A stretch of 64,000 nt of DNA from Streptomyces clavifer (GTDB lineage Bacteria; Actinomycetota; Actinomycetes; Streptomycetales; Streptomycetaceae). Positions 16,797 through 25,347 of this stretch are shown here, in pieces. Each line of letters begins with the position of its first letter. The first letter of the stretch is position 1. The translations under genes and the position numbers were made by a program. The stretch lies in contig BMWJ01000004.1 in assembly GCA_014651175.1 (NCBI GenBank), positions 496,001 through 560,000 of the forward strand, written 5' to 3'. The notes under the pieces were generated by a model. It worked only from the letters and a program-made list of their open reading frames with translations. It made no database searches and was not told where the DNA came from.

Positions 16797-18548
16797 TCAG
16801 CCCGTCTTCTCGTAGGTCAGGCTCTCGCCCGAGTCGGTGATCTGGCGGCGCAGGGAGCCGTCGGGCAGCAGGGTCAGGACGGTGGGCCGGCCGGGGGTGC
16901 ACGAGGTCATGGGTTCACCGACCGTCACCTCGGAGGAGCCGATGCGGACGGGGGCGCCTGCGGAGGGTTCGGACTCCAGGGGTGCCTGGAACACGCAGTG
17001 GTACGAACCTCCGTTGTCGAGCGGACCGTCGGCGGTGAGGGACATGACCGCGTCGCCCACCCCGCCCTGCTGGATGACGAGCCTGCGGGTGGTCTGTCCT
17101 GCGCCGCCCTCGATGGTGGCGGACCAGGTGCCCAGGTAGTCGTCGGGAACGGCGCCCGCGCCGTTCTTCTGTTCGGAAGAGGCCGTGCCGGAGGGGGATC
17201 CCGACCCGGTCGGCGCGCTCGTGGTGTGCCCGTCGCCGTCCCCCATGAAGGTGTAGACCGACCAGCCGGCTCCGATCGCGACGAGCAGGGCGACCGAGAC
17301 CAGGAGCACGGTCGAGCCCGTGGAGCGGCGGCGCGGCGCGGCGGGGGGAACGGGGAAGGGGGGCGTGCCGTACGGGGAGGTGGGCCCGTAGCCGTTGCCG
17401 TATACCGGGGCGGGCTGCGGCGGATAGCCGTAGGAGGGCGGCCGGGGTCCGGTCGGGACGGGCTGCTGTCCCTGCGCGGTGCCGGGCGGTTGCTGAGCGG
17501 ACCCCGGCGCCTGTGGGGCAGCCGGGAAATACGGGGCGGCGGGTGTGTGCGGGGCTGCCGGGGTCCGGACGGCGGGCTGGTGCGGCCCCGCCACAGGCCC
17601 CTGCTCCGGTCCCTCCTCCGGGTCCTCGGAATCCAGCAGTTCCACCGCGTGCCGGCCGAGCTGGGCGATCAGCGCACCGGGCAGCCAGGGCTCCGTGGTG
17701 CCGTGCTCGCCCAGCCGCTCCATGACGGCGTCCGCCGACGGCCGCGCCTCCGGATCCTTGGCCAGGCAGTCCCGGATCAGCCCGACCAGGTCCACGGGTA
17801 CACCGGTCAGGTCCGGTTCCTCCTGCGCGATCCGGAACATCAGCGCGTGGACCCCGCTGTCCGCCGAGCCGAACGGCATCCGGCCGGTGGCCGCGTACGC
17901 GAGTACGGCACCGAGGCAGAACACGTCGCACGCCGTCGTCACCCGCTCGCCGCGCACCTGCTCGGGGGCCATGAAGCCGGGCGAACCGATGAGCGCGCCG
18001 GTACGGGTGAGACCGCCGTCGGCCACCGTGTCCAGCGCCCGGGCTATGCCGAAGTCGATGACCCGCGGCCCGTCGATCGTCATCAGCACGTTGGACGGCT
18101 TCAGGTCGCGGTGGATCAGCCCGGCGCGGTGGATGTCCTGGAGGGCGCCCGCGAGACCGGCTCCCAGGATGCGGACGGAGCGTTCGGGAAGCGGACCGTA
18201 CGCCCCCGACTCGGACACCGGGGCGCCCGGACGGCCCGAGACGATCTGCTGCAGCGCCGGGCCGGCGACGTACCCCGTGGCCACCCATGGCACCGCGGCC
18301 TCGGTGTCGGCGTCGAGCACCGGCGCGGTCCAGGCGCCCCCGACCCGGCGGGCGGCCTGCACCTCGGCCCGGAAACGGTCACGGAACTGCTGCTCCGCCG
18401 CGAGCTCGGGACGGACCAGTTTGATGGCGACGGTGCGGCCGCGGTCGGAGCGCGCCAGGAAGACCTGGCCCATTCCCCCCGCACCGAGGTGTCCCAACAG
18501 GCGGTAGCTCCCGATGCGTTGCGGATCGCCGGAACCCAGCTTCTCCAT
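16797..18548 (-). CDS. transmembrane Ser/Thr protein kinase with one outer LGTW domain
   Basis: The 583-residue product is a paralogue of the kinase at 9902-12097. The kinase domain occupies about 1-285 (GAGGMGQVF, Lys43, HRDLKPSN, DFG, GSPGFMAPEQ). A Pro/Tyr/Gln-rich linker runs to about 410, one membrane helix covers about 414-435, and an outer domain covers about 470-583 with YLGTW, QQGGVG and two cysteines (about 518 and 550). The other kinase carries two copies of this outer domain. ATG 18548 follows GGAAGGGAACAG. It lies 124 bp upstream of the clamp paralogue on the same strand, so the two could be co-transcribed. Confidence 0.92.
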   Translation of the reverse strand: MEKLGSGDPQRIGSYRLLGHLGAGGMGQVFLARSDRGRTVAIKLVRPELAAEQQFRDRFRAEVQAARRVGGAWTAPVLDADTEAAVPWVATGYVAGPALQQIVSGRPGAPVSESGAYGPLPERSVRILGAGLAGALQDIHRAGLIHRDLKPSNVLMTIDGPRVIDFGIARALDTVADGGLTRTGALIGSPGFMAPEQVRGERVTTACDVFCLGAVLAYAATGRMPFGSADSGVHALMFRIAQEEPDLTGVPVDLVGLIRDCLAKDPEARPSADAVMERLGEHGTTEPWLPGALIAQLGRHAVELLDSEDPEEGPEQGPVAGPHQPAVRTPAAPHTPAAPYFPAAPQAPGSAQQPPGTAQGQQPVPTGPRPPSYGYPPQPAPVYGNGYGPTSPYGTPPFPVPPAAPRRRSTGSTVLLVSVALLVAIGAGWSVYTFMGDGDGHTTSAPTGSGSPSGTASSEQKNGAGAVPDDYLGTWSATIEGGAGQTTRRLVIQQGGVGDAVMSLTADGPLDNGGSYHCVFQAPLESEPSAGAPVRIGSSEVTVGEPMTSCTPGRPTVLTLLPDGSLRRQITDSGESLTYEKTG

Positions 18549-18706
18549 CTGTTCCCTTCCCGAGCGGCCGTGGCAGACCGTGGTCGAGAATAGCGGCGGC
18601 CACCGCTGCGGGACGGGCCCGCACCCCTCGGCCGGGGTCCGCTCCCTCCTCTGCCGGGGCCCACGTGCTTCTCGGCCTTCGGGCAGTCGTCATGACGGCC
18701 CGTCCG

Positions 18707-19156
18707 TCACGCCTCGTCGGTCACGGCCTCCATCGCCGCGGAGAGCCGCTCCAGCACCCGTACCGTCTCCGCGAACCGCTCCTCGCCCAACTCCGCTGCC
18801 AGCCGCGCCGCGAGCTCCGCGTGACCCGGGCCGATCCGGGCCACCGCCGCCCGCCCCTCCTCGGTGGGCCGGAGCAGCTTGGCCCGCCGGTGGGCCGGGT
18901 TCGCCAGGTACTCCGCGAGGCCCTTGTCCACCAGCAGGTCCGCGATCCGCTGCACGCTCTGCCGGGTGATCCCCATCGCGCGGGCGATTCCCGACACCGG
19001 GAGCGGCTCGGCCAGGACCGCGCCGAGCACCTGCCACCACGCGGCCGTGAGCCCGGCCGGCTTCGCCAGTTCCTCCGCCACGGACAGGAACTGGCCGTTG
19101 AGCCGGAACACCCCGAGGGCCGTGCGGCTGAAGTGGTCCTGCTGCGCCCCGCTCAT
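18707..19156 (-). CDS. MarR-family transcriptional regulator
   Basis: The 149-residue product has the MarR winged-helix layout: an N-terminal dimerisation helix, HTH VSGIARAMGITRQSVQRIADLL, a wing with AHRRAKLLRPTEEG, and a C-terminal helix. Its ATG (19156) overlaps the stop of the DJ-1-like gene by ATGA, so it is the second gene of a two-gene operon. Palindromic TGACAG sites upstream of the first gene (19810-19845) are the likely operator for autoregulation. The ligand is unknown. Confidence 0.9.
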   Translation of the reverse strand: MSGAQQDHFSRTALGVFRLNGQFLSVAEELAKPAGLTAAWWQVLGAVLAEPLPVSGIARAMGITRQSVQRIADLLVDKGLAEYLANPAHRRAKLLRPTEEGRAAVARIGPGHAELAARLAAELGEERFAETVRVLERLSAAMEAVTDEA

Positions 19157-19764
19157 CCCTGGAGCACCTCGTACGCGCTCGCGTCCGAGTCGTGGAAGAG
19201 CCGGTACCACGCGTCCAGCTTCTGTGGCCCGTACACCCCGAGCAGCCCGAGGATCTCGCGGGCGAAGGCCACGGGCTCGGTCGGTCCGGCCGTGATCAGC
19301 GCCCCGGCCCCCGGTCCGCCGGCATCCGTCACGGCGTCGGCATCGGTGTAGTGCGGGCCGCCCGCGTACCCCGTGGCGGCCAGGTAGAAGGACACGGCTC
19401 CCGTGTGCACCCGGTCGTCGAGCAGCCCCTCGCGGGCCAGCCCCGCCGTCGCCCCGCAGATGGCCGCCACCGGGACCCCCGCGTCCAGGAAGGCGCGGGC
19501 GGTGCGGGCGAACGGGGCGAGGGTGTCGCCGGTGTCCCAGAGGGAGGCGCCGGTGAGGACGAGCAGCGCGCTGTCCTCGGGGCGCAGGTCGTCGAGCGCG
19601 AGGTCGGGCAGCACACGCGTCCCGCCCATGGTGGTGACGGGCCCGGAGGTGGGTCCGACGGTCCGCACGGTGTGGCCCTGCTGGGTGAGATGCGCGGTCG
19701 CGAAGCCCGGCTCCCAGTCGGCGAAGGTGTTGTAGACGGCCAGATGGACGGTCGTGCCGGTCAT
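19153..19764 (-). CDS. DJ-1/PfpI family protein
   Basis: The 203-residue product has the class I glutamine-amidotransferase-like fold. Cys103 in VAAICGATAGLA is the nucleophile-elbow cysteine of DJ-1/PfpI proteins, in the strand-Cys-helix setting the family uses. The family includes glyoxalases, chaperones and isonitrile hydratases; the activity cannot be narrowed here. GGAGGT lies 5 bp before ATG 19764, which excludes the longer in-frame start at 19827. It is coupled to the MarR gene and probably repressed by it, so a stress- or metabolite-induced detoxification role is a reasonable inference. Confidence 0.85.
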   Translation of the reverse strand: MTGTTVHLAVYNTFADWEPGFATAHLTQQGHTVRTVGPTSGPVTTMGGTRVLPDLALDDLRPEDSALLVLTGASLWDTGDTLAPFARTARAFLDAGVPVAAICGATAGLAREGLLDDRVHTGAVSFYLAATGYAGGPHYTDADAVTDAGGPGAGALITAGPTEPVAFAREILGLLGVYGPQKLDAWYRLFHDSDASAYEVLQG

Positions 19765-19809
19765 GGTGACCTCCGGAGGGAGTGTGCGGAGCCCGACGGC
19801 GGGGCTCAC

Positions 19810-19845
19810 ATGACAGAAGGCTGTCATTAAGGCAGCATGCTGTCA
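19810..19845 (-). promoter_or_regulatory. putative MarR operator and promoter
   Basis: ATGACAG (19810-19816) and CTGTCAT (19821-19827) form a perfect 7-bp inverted repeat with a 4-bp spacer. A second palindrome, CAGCATGCTG (19833-19842), overlaps another CTGTCA (19840-19845). On the minus strand this last site reads TTGACA, a consensus -35 box for the DJ-1/marR operon. A regulator bound here would block RNA polymerase directly. Confidence 0.7.
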
Positions 19846-19950
19846 ACTGCTGCGGGGTCCGAGCGGGACCCGACACCCTGCCGAGAGCGGCACCCCAGGG
19901 CATACACATTGGCCATGGAGCACCGTCGGCCGGACGCCTACGCTCGCCGC

Positions 19951-21324
19951 ATGACCCCTCGTGCCCCTCGCGCCCCGTACGTAGACTCCGCCGCAGGCGC
20001 GGCCGTGAAGGCCGCCGACCGTGCGCACGTGTTCCACTCCTGGTCCGCCCAGGGCCTGATCGACCCGCTCGCCGTCGCCGGCGCCGAGGGGGCGTACTTC
20101 TGGGACTACGACGGCAACCGCTACCTGGACTTCACCAGCGGCCTCGTCTTCACCAACATCGGCTACCAGCACCCCACGGTCGTCGCCGCGATCCAGGAGC
20201 AGGCGGGCAGGCTCACCACCTTCGCGCCCGCGTTCGCCGTCGAGGCGCGCTCGGAGGCCGCACGTCTCATCGCCGAGCGCACCCCCGGCGACCTGGACAA
20301 GGTCTTCTTCACCAACGGCGGTGCGGAGGCCGTCGAGAACGCCGTCCGGCTGGCCCGGCTGCACACCGGCCGCACGAAGGTGCTTTCCGCCTACCGCTCG
20401 TACCACGGTGCCACCTCCACCGCGATCAACCTCACCGGGGATCCGCGCCGTTGGGCGTCCGACAACGGCTCCGCGGGTGTCGTCCGCTTCTGGGCGCCGT
20501 TCCTCTACCGCTCGCCGTTCCACGCGCAGACCGAGGCCGAGGAGTGCGCCCGCGCGCTGCAGCACCTGGAGGACACCCTCGTCTTCGAGGGCCCGTCCAC
20601 CGTCGCCGCCGTCATCCTGGAGACCATCCCCGGCACCGCGGGCATCATGACCCCGCCGCCGGGCTACCTCGCGGGCGTCCGGGAGATCTGCGACCGGTAC
20701 GGGATCGTGTTCGTCCTGGACGAGGTGATGGCCGGATTCGGGCGCACCGGCGCGTGGTTCGCGGCCGACCACCACGACGTCGTGCCGGACCTGCTGACGT
20801 TCGCGAAGGGCGTCAACTCCGGATACGTGCCGCTCGGCGGCGTCGCGATCAGCGCCGAGATCGCCGCCACCTTCGAGACCCGCCCCTACCCCGGCGGGCT
20901 CACCTACTCCGGCCACCCGCTGGCCTGCGCGGCGGCCGTCGCGACGATCAACGTGATGGAGGACGAGGAGATCGTCGAGAGCGCCGCGCACCTCGGTGAA
21001 CACGTCCTCGGGCCCGGCCTCCGCGAGCTCGCCGAACGCCACCCCTCGGTCGGCGAGGTCCGCGGCCTCGGCGCGTTCTGGGCGCTGGAGCTGGTCCGGA
21101 ACAGGGAGACCCGCGAACCGCTGGTCCCGTACAACGCGACCGGCGAGGCCAACGCCCCGATGGCCGCGTTCGGAGCGGCCTGCAGGAGGAACGGCCTCTG
21201 GCCCTTCATCAACATGAACCGCACCCACGCGGTCCCCGCCTGCAACGTCACCGAGGCCGAGGCCCGGGAGGGCCTCGCGGCCCTGGACGCGGCGCTCTCG
21301 GTGGCCGACGAGCACACCGTGTAG
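19951..21324 (+). CDS. class III PLP aminotransferase
   Basis: The 457-residue product is an omega-type aminotransferase of the ornithine/GABA transaminase group. It has WDYDGNRYLDFTSGLVFTNIG at the start, FFTNGGAEAVENAVRLAR, SYHGAT, the cofactor-binding VLDEVMAGFGRTG and the Schiff-base Lys286 in TFAKGVNSG. The substrate is not clear; beta-alanine/pyruvate- and taurine-type enzymes look similar. ATG 19951 is preferred because the upstream extension is not conserved-looking. No ribosome-binding site precedes it, so a leaderless transcript is possible. A GntR regulator gene follows 70 bp downstream. Confidence 0.9.
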   Translation: MTPRAPRAPYVDSAAGAAVKAADRAHVFHSWSAQGLIDPLAVAGAEGAYFWDYDGNRYLDFTSGLVFTNIGYQHPTVVAAIQEQAGRLTTFAPAFAVEARSEAARLIAERTPGDLDKVFFTNGGAEAVENAVRLARLHTGRTKVLSAYRSYHGATSTAINLTGDPRRWASDNGSAGVVRFWAPFLYRSPFHAQTEAEECARALQHLEDTLVFEGPSTVAAVILETIPGTAGIMTPPPGYLAGVREICDRYGIVFVLDEVMAGFGRTGAWFAADHHDVVPDLLTFAKGVNSGYVPLGGVAISAEIAATFETRPYPGGLTYSGHPLACAAAVATINVMEDEEIVESAAHLGEHVLGPGLRELAERHPSVGEVRGLGAFWALELVRNRETREPLVPYNATGEANAPMAAFGAACRRNGLWPFINMNRTHAVPACNVTEAEAREGLAALDAALSVADEHTV

Positions 21325-21394
21325 AACGCGCAGGACGGGACGCCCCCGCCGGTCGGTCTAAGGTGACCGGAGCCGAGAACCGGGAGGGGCGTTC

Positions 21395-22108
21395 ATGGGT
21401 GCGAGCGGAGGTGTGACCCGCAGTACGCTGCGGCAGCAGATCGCCGACGCGCTGCGTGACGAGGTGCTCGCGGGGCGTCTCCGGCCGCACGTCGAGTTCA
21501 CCGTCAAGCAGATCGCCGAGCAGTACGGGGTGTCCGCGACGCCCGTGCGCGAGGCGCTGTTCGACCTCTCCGCGCAGGGCCTCCTCGAATCCGACCAGCA
21601 CCGGGGCTTCCGGGTCCGCGCGTTCACCGTCGCCGACTACCGGTCCATGGTGGAGGCGCGCGCCCTGGTCATAGACGGGGTGTTCCGCGGAATCGTCGGC
21701 GGCCCGGCCTCGGCGTCCGAGCTGCTCGCCACCCACCACGCCGCCATGGCCTCCGTGCGGCGCCGGGCCGAGGAGGCCGCCCGCGCGGCCCGTTGCGGCG
21801 ACCTCGACATCCTCATCGGTTACGACCTGCGGTTCTGGCGGGAGCTCGGCGTGATCGCGGGCAACACCTACATCACCGACTTCCTGCACCGGCTGCGGGT
21901 GCAGGCGTGGGTCTTCGCGGTCCCGTACCTGCGGGGGGACGCCGACGTCCAGGAATGGCTGTGGAACGGCCACCAGAAGCTCGTCGAGGCGATCACGGCC
22001 GCCGACCGCACCGCGGTGCGCGCGGTGCTGGACGACTACTACCGGCACGGGCTGAACTGGGCGGACCGGCTGGCCGCGGGCAACCCCCCGCACCCGGGCC
22101 ACGACTGA
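21395..22108 (+). CDS. GntR-family transcriptional regulator (FCD subfamily)
   Basis: The 237-residue product has an N-terminal winged helix (about 8-75: IADALRDEVLAGRL, FTVKQIAEQYGVSATPVREALFDL) and an all-helical C-terminal effector domain of FCD type. ATG 21395 follows GGGAGGGG by about 5 bp. It lies just after the aminotransferase gene on the same strand and may regulate it, which is inference from position only. Confidence 0.9.
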   Translation: MGASGGVTRSTLRQQIADALRDEVLAGRLRPHVEFTVKQIAEQYGVSATPVREALFDLSAQGLLESDQHRGFRVRAFTVADYRSMVEARALVIDGVFRGIVGGPASASELLATHHAAMASVRRRAEEAARAARCGDLDILIGYDLRFWRELGVIAGNTYITDFLHRLRVQAWVFAVPYLRGDADVQEWLWNGHQKLVEAITAADRTAVRAVLDDYYRHGLNWADRLAAGNPPHPGHD

Positions 22109-22272
22109 CCCGCCCACCGCCCGGCGGGCACCCGTACCGGGGCGGTGCCTGCTCGGCACCCGGGCGGTGACCGGCCCGTACAGCCGGTGGCCGCCCCGCA
22201 CCCTGTGCGCGGGGTCCCGGCCGCATTACGCTGTCCCGACCATCGAACGAAACCGTTGGAGAGCGAGACTTC

Positions 22273-22923
22273 GTGGCCTGTGACCTGTGGCTGGTCCCCC
22301 TCGTCGATGTGCTGTGCCACAGCCCCGACAACCCCTTCGCCGAAGAGATCGCCGTCTACGACAAGGCGCTGGGTGAGGCGGGTCTGCCGCCCGTTCCCGT
22401 CTACGCCTACATGCCCGGCCTCACCGGGGACGTCGCCCCGGTCGCGGGCTTCGACTACGACGCCCTGCACTTCCTGCGCCGCGCCTACCTGCTCCAGCTG
22501 AGCGGGCTCGCCGTCACGCCCGTCGACGCACTGGGCGGGGACTACGAGCAGCTGCTGGAGATGTTCGAGCAGAGCGCGCAGCAGTCGCACCTGGTCTGGC
22601 ACTACGACCATGCCGGGGCCTATGTCCCGCTGGACTTCCCCGCCCCGCTCTCCGACGACCAGCTGCTCGCGGGCGGCGGTCCGCTGGGCTCCTCGCACGG
22701 GCTGCTGCGGGAACTGGAGTTCGTCGGCCCGGCCATCGGCATCGACCCGGCCAACCCGCCGGCGGCCCCGCTGCCGCCCATCGGTCCGACCACGCTGGAG
22801 GAGCCGGCCGGTCCGATCCCGCACGACGAGAGCCCGTTCGCCCGCGAGCGGCACGTCTGGCTGGGCCTGCACGCGGCGGCCACGCGCAGCCTCGCCCAGG
22901 GCTCGATGATCATCTTCAGCTGA
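22273..22923 (+). CDS. hypothetical protein
   Basis: A 216-residue product (VACDLWLVPLVDVLCHSPDNPF...) with no signal peptide or clear membrane helix. I do not recognise a family. It has an acidic, proline-containing C-terminal half and a final FARERHVWLGLHAAATRSLAQGSMIIF segment. GTG 22273 follows GGAGAG by 9 bp. Codon usage is normal for the window. It converges on the SLATT gene across a block of tandem repeats. Confidence 0.7.
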   Translation: MACDLWLVPLVDVLCHSPDNPFAEEIAVYDKALGEAGLPPVPVYAYMPGLTGDVAPVAGFDYDALHFLRRAYLLQLSGLAVTPVDALGGDYEQLLEMFEQSAQQSHLVWHYDHAGAYVPLDFPAPLSDDQLLAGGGPLGSSHGLLRELEFVGPAIGIDPANPPAAPLPPIGPTTLEEPAGPIPHDESPFARERHVWLGLHAAATRSLAQGSMIIFS

Positions 22924-22941
22924 ACCGCCGGGAGCCGTCCC

Positions 22942-23041
22942 GGGCGCCGTGCGCCGGGGCGGACCCCGGCGGCATGCCGCCGGGCGGCTCCCGGCGGCAC
23001 GTGCCGGGCCGCTCACCGCGGCATGCACCCGGGTGGCTCAC
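22942..23041. repeat. degenerate 25-bp tandem repeats
   Basis: Three recognisable units (22967-22991, 22992-23016, 23017-23041) share the skeleton C(G)GCGGCA..., a GC-rich core, GGG(C/T)(G/C)GCTC. A more diverged unit at 22942-22966 matches the first at about 17 of 25 positions. The array fills the gap between two convergent genes and could form several alternative hairpins, perhaps as a transcription barrier. Confidence 0.65.
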
Positions 23042-23081
23042 GTCGAAGGCCGGACAGCAGCAGGGAGAGGCCGGGCGGTGC

Positions 23082-23879
23082 TCAGCGGGGCGACTCCGGC
23101 GGCCGTTGCCGGGGCATGTTGGGCCGGGTCACCGAGGGCATGGTGAGCCGGGTCTGGCCCCCCTGCTCGGGCCGGCCGCCGACGCCGCCCGACACCAGCG
23201 ACTGCATCCCCATGGGGGCGGGCCCGGCGCGGAACTCCACCATCCAGTCCGCCGTCTCCATGCGCACGAGCTCGGTGATGTCCTCCGAGAACCGGCGCAG
23301 CACCCCCAGGCACCGCTCCGCGGCCTCGCTGGCCGTGCCCTCGGTCGGCCCGAGCATCTCCCGTACGCACTCCGACGCCCAGTCGAACTGCAGCACCTGG
23401 AGGCGCCGCTGCACGGCCTGTGCCGTCGCGAGGTTCCTTATCCAGCCCGAGGTCAGTCCGAAGTACCGGTCGCACGCCATGCAGGCGGCGCCCAGCAGCA
23501 ACGACAGATAGCCCCAGCCGGCCGACCCGTGCAACTCCCCGGTCAGATCGAGCAGCGGAAGGGCCGCGCCCGTGATCACCCCGGCCGCCGTGCCGACCCG
23601 CAGCAGCCGGGCCACGCGCCGCTTCCGGATCCGGTCGTGCAGATACCAGTCGGTGGTCTGCAGGGCGCCCGCCTCGACCCAGCGGTAGAGCTCGTCGAGC
23701 CGTTCGGCGGGTTCGCCCCAGTCGCCGAGGGGGAAGGCGCGACCGGTCAGGTCCCGGGGGGCCGAACCGCCGCGCGAACCGGACCGATCAGTTCCGGTTC
23801 CTGCACCGGATCCCGCGCCGGGCTCCTTGCGGTGCGGCCCGTCGGGCGGCCCCTCGGGCTGCATCTCCGGCTGACTCAC
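23082..23879 (-). CDS. SLATT-domain two-helix membrane protein
   Basis: The 265-residue product has a disordered Gly/Ser/Pro N-terminus (1-42), then DLTGRAFPLGDW, an amphipathic segment, two close membrane helices (about 95-112 and 120-137) and a long helical cytosolic part (GWIRNLATAQAVQRRLQVLQFDWASE). This fits SLATT proteins (SMODS/SLOG-associating 2TM effectors), predicted pore-forming effectors in nucleotide-signalling immunity. No cyclase, SLOG or nuclease gene is nearby, so it is an orphan copy. GTG 23879 follows GAGGAG by 7 bp. Confidence 0.75.
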   Translation of the reverse strand: MSQPEMQPEGPPDGPHRKEPGAGSGAGTGTDRSGSRGGSAPRDLTGRAFPLGDWGEPAERLDELYRWVEAGALQTTDWYLHDRIRKRRVARLLRVGTAAGVITGAALPLLDLTGELHGSAGWGYLSLLLGAACMACDRYFGLTSGWIRNLATAQAVQRRLQVLQFDWASECVREMLGPTEGTASEAAERCLGVLRRFSEDITELVRMETADWMVEFRAGPAPMGMQSLVSGGVGGRPEQGGQTRLTMPSVTRPNMPRQRPPESPR

Positions 23880-24249
23880 CGGGGCACTCCTCTGCACTCT
23901 GGGTTCGGCGCGTATCGGCGCATGACTACGCGGATCGGCATGGCTCTCCGACATGGGCGGGGCGGGATCCGGCATATGACCAGGGCCCCACCCGTGTAAC
24001 TCTGCGTTACCTGAGATGTACGTGGACGTACGGATGCGCCTGCTCTTCCTACCGCCGAATGGTTGGCCGCGGGGTCGAAATCGCGGGATTCCCGGGTGTG
24101 CAGGGCCTCTGGTCAGGTATAGGAGCACGACAGGTGCTTTCTGAAACTCACCCGAAAGAGTTGGTCCCCGGTGGGTGGGGCGTGGCGTCCGGTGAACACG
24201 TAGGCTCGGCGTACCGAAACAATCCGTTGTCGAAATGCCAGGAGTGACC
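23880..24249. other. intergenic region between the SLATT gene and ybaB
   Basis: This 370-bp divergent region has an AT-richer stretch around 24000-24060 and carries the promoters of both flanking genes. The inverted pair GTACGT/ACGTAC near 24016-24030 is visible, but I cannot tie it to a regulator. No gene is apparent. Confidence 0.5.
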
Positions 24250-24585
24250 GTGATTCCCGGTGGTGGCCAGCCCAACATGCAGCAGCTGCTCCAGCAGGCC
24301 CAGAAGATGCAGCAGGATCTCGCCGAGGCCCAGGAGGAGCTGGCCGGGACCGAGGTCGAGGGACAGGCGGGCGGCGGGCTCGTCAAAGCCACCGTGACCG
24401 GTTCCGGTGACCTCCGCGCCCTGGTCATCGACCCCAGGGCGGTGGACCCGGAGGACACCGAGACGCTCGCCGACCTCGTGGTCGCCGCGGTGCAGGCGGC
24501 GAACGAGAACGCGCAGCAGCTCCAGCAGCAGAAGCTGGGCCCGCTGGCCCAGGGGCTGGGCGGCATGCCCGGCCTGCCCTTCTGA
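24250..24585 (+). CDS. YbaB/EbfC family nucleoid-associated protein
   Basis: This small DNA-binding protein forms dimers and is usually co-transcribed with recR. The 111-residue product starts [20 protein letters not shown], with a long amphipathic first helix ([18 protein letters not shown]), a beta hairpin ([22 protein letters not shown]) and a second helix. GTG 24250 follows AGGAG by 5 bp; GTG 24244 lies within that ribosome-binding site. It lies 76 bp before recR on the same strand, the usual ybaB-recR arrangement. Confidence 0.93.
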   Translation: MIPGGGQPNMQQLLQQAQKMQQDLAEAQEELAGTEVEGQAGGGLVKATVTGSGDLRALVIDPRAVDPEDTETLADLVVAAVQAANENAQQLQQQKLGPLAQGLGGMPGLPF

Positions 24586-24661
24586 CGCACCGACCTCAGA
24601 GACCTATGGCTACCCGTGCGTACCGGCTACGGTACGAGCAGGAATAAGGAAAGGCGTTCCG

Positions 24662-25261
24662 TTGTACGAAGGCGTGGTTCAGGAGCTCATCGACGAACTG
24701 GGCAGACTGCCCGGCGTCGGCCCCAAGAGCGCCCAGCGGATCGCCTTCCACATCCTGCAGGCCGAGCCCACCGACGTACGCCGCCTCGCCCATGCCCTCC
24801 TGGAGGTCAAGGACAAGGTCCGGTTCTGCGAGATCTGCGGCAACGTCGCCCAGCAGGAGCAGTGCGGGATCTGCCGGGACGCGCGGCGGGACCGGACGGT
24901 CATCTGCGTGGTCGAGGAGCCCAAGGACGTCGTCGCGATCGAGCGGACCCGCGAGTTCCGGGGCCGCTACCACGTGCTCGGCGGCGCGATCAGCCCGATC
25001 GAGGGCGTCGGCCCCGACGACCTGCGCATCAGGGAGCTGCTGGCACGGCTCGCGGACGGCTCCATCACGGAACTGATCCTGGCGACGGACCCCAACCTGG
25101 AGGGCGAGGCCACGGCGACGTACCTCGCCCGGATGGTGAAGCCGATGGGCCTGCGGGTGACCCGGCTGGCCAGCGGCCTGCCGGTGGGCGGTGACCTGGA
25201 GTACGCGGACGAGGTCACGCTCGGCCGCGCGTTCGAGGGGCGGCGGCTGCTCGATGTGTGA
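24662..25261 (+). CDS. recR: recombination mediator RecR
   Basis: RecR works with RecO (and RecF) to load RecA at gaps. The 199-residue product has the normal length, with an N-terminal helix-hairpin-helix ([17 protein letters not shown]), a four-cysteine zinc site (Cys56, 59, 68, 71), a Toprim domain ([14 protein letters not shown]...[11 protein letters not shown]) and the C-terminal [16 protein letters not shown]. The start is TTG 24662, preceded by AAGGAAAGG; it is the only start that gives the conserved [19 protein letters not shown]-terminus. Confidence 0.95.
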   Translation: MYEGVVQELIDELGRLPGVGPKSAQRIAFHILQAEPTDVRRLAHALLEVKDKVRFCEICGNVAQQEQCGICRDARRDRTVICVVEEPKDVVAIERTREFRGRYHVLGGAISPIEGVGPDDLRIRELLARLADGSITELILATDPNLEGEATATYLARMVKPMGLRVTRLASGLPVGGDLEYADEVTLGRAFEGRRLLDV

Positions 25262-25347
25262 CCTGGCACTTGATCTCGGCTTTACGTTCGGCGACGTTAT
25301 GTTCTACCCACCGTTCGCGACCGTCGTGCCCACGGGAGGTCCCCTCG

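Noticed and set aside
22942-23041. CRISPR array
   Set aside because: The repeats are contiguous and degenerate, without spacers or cas genes.
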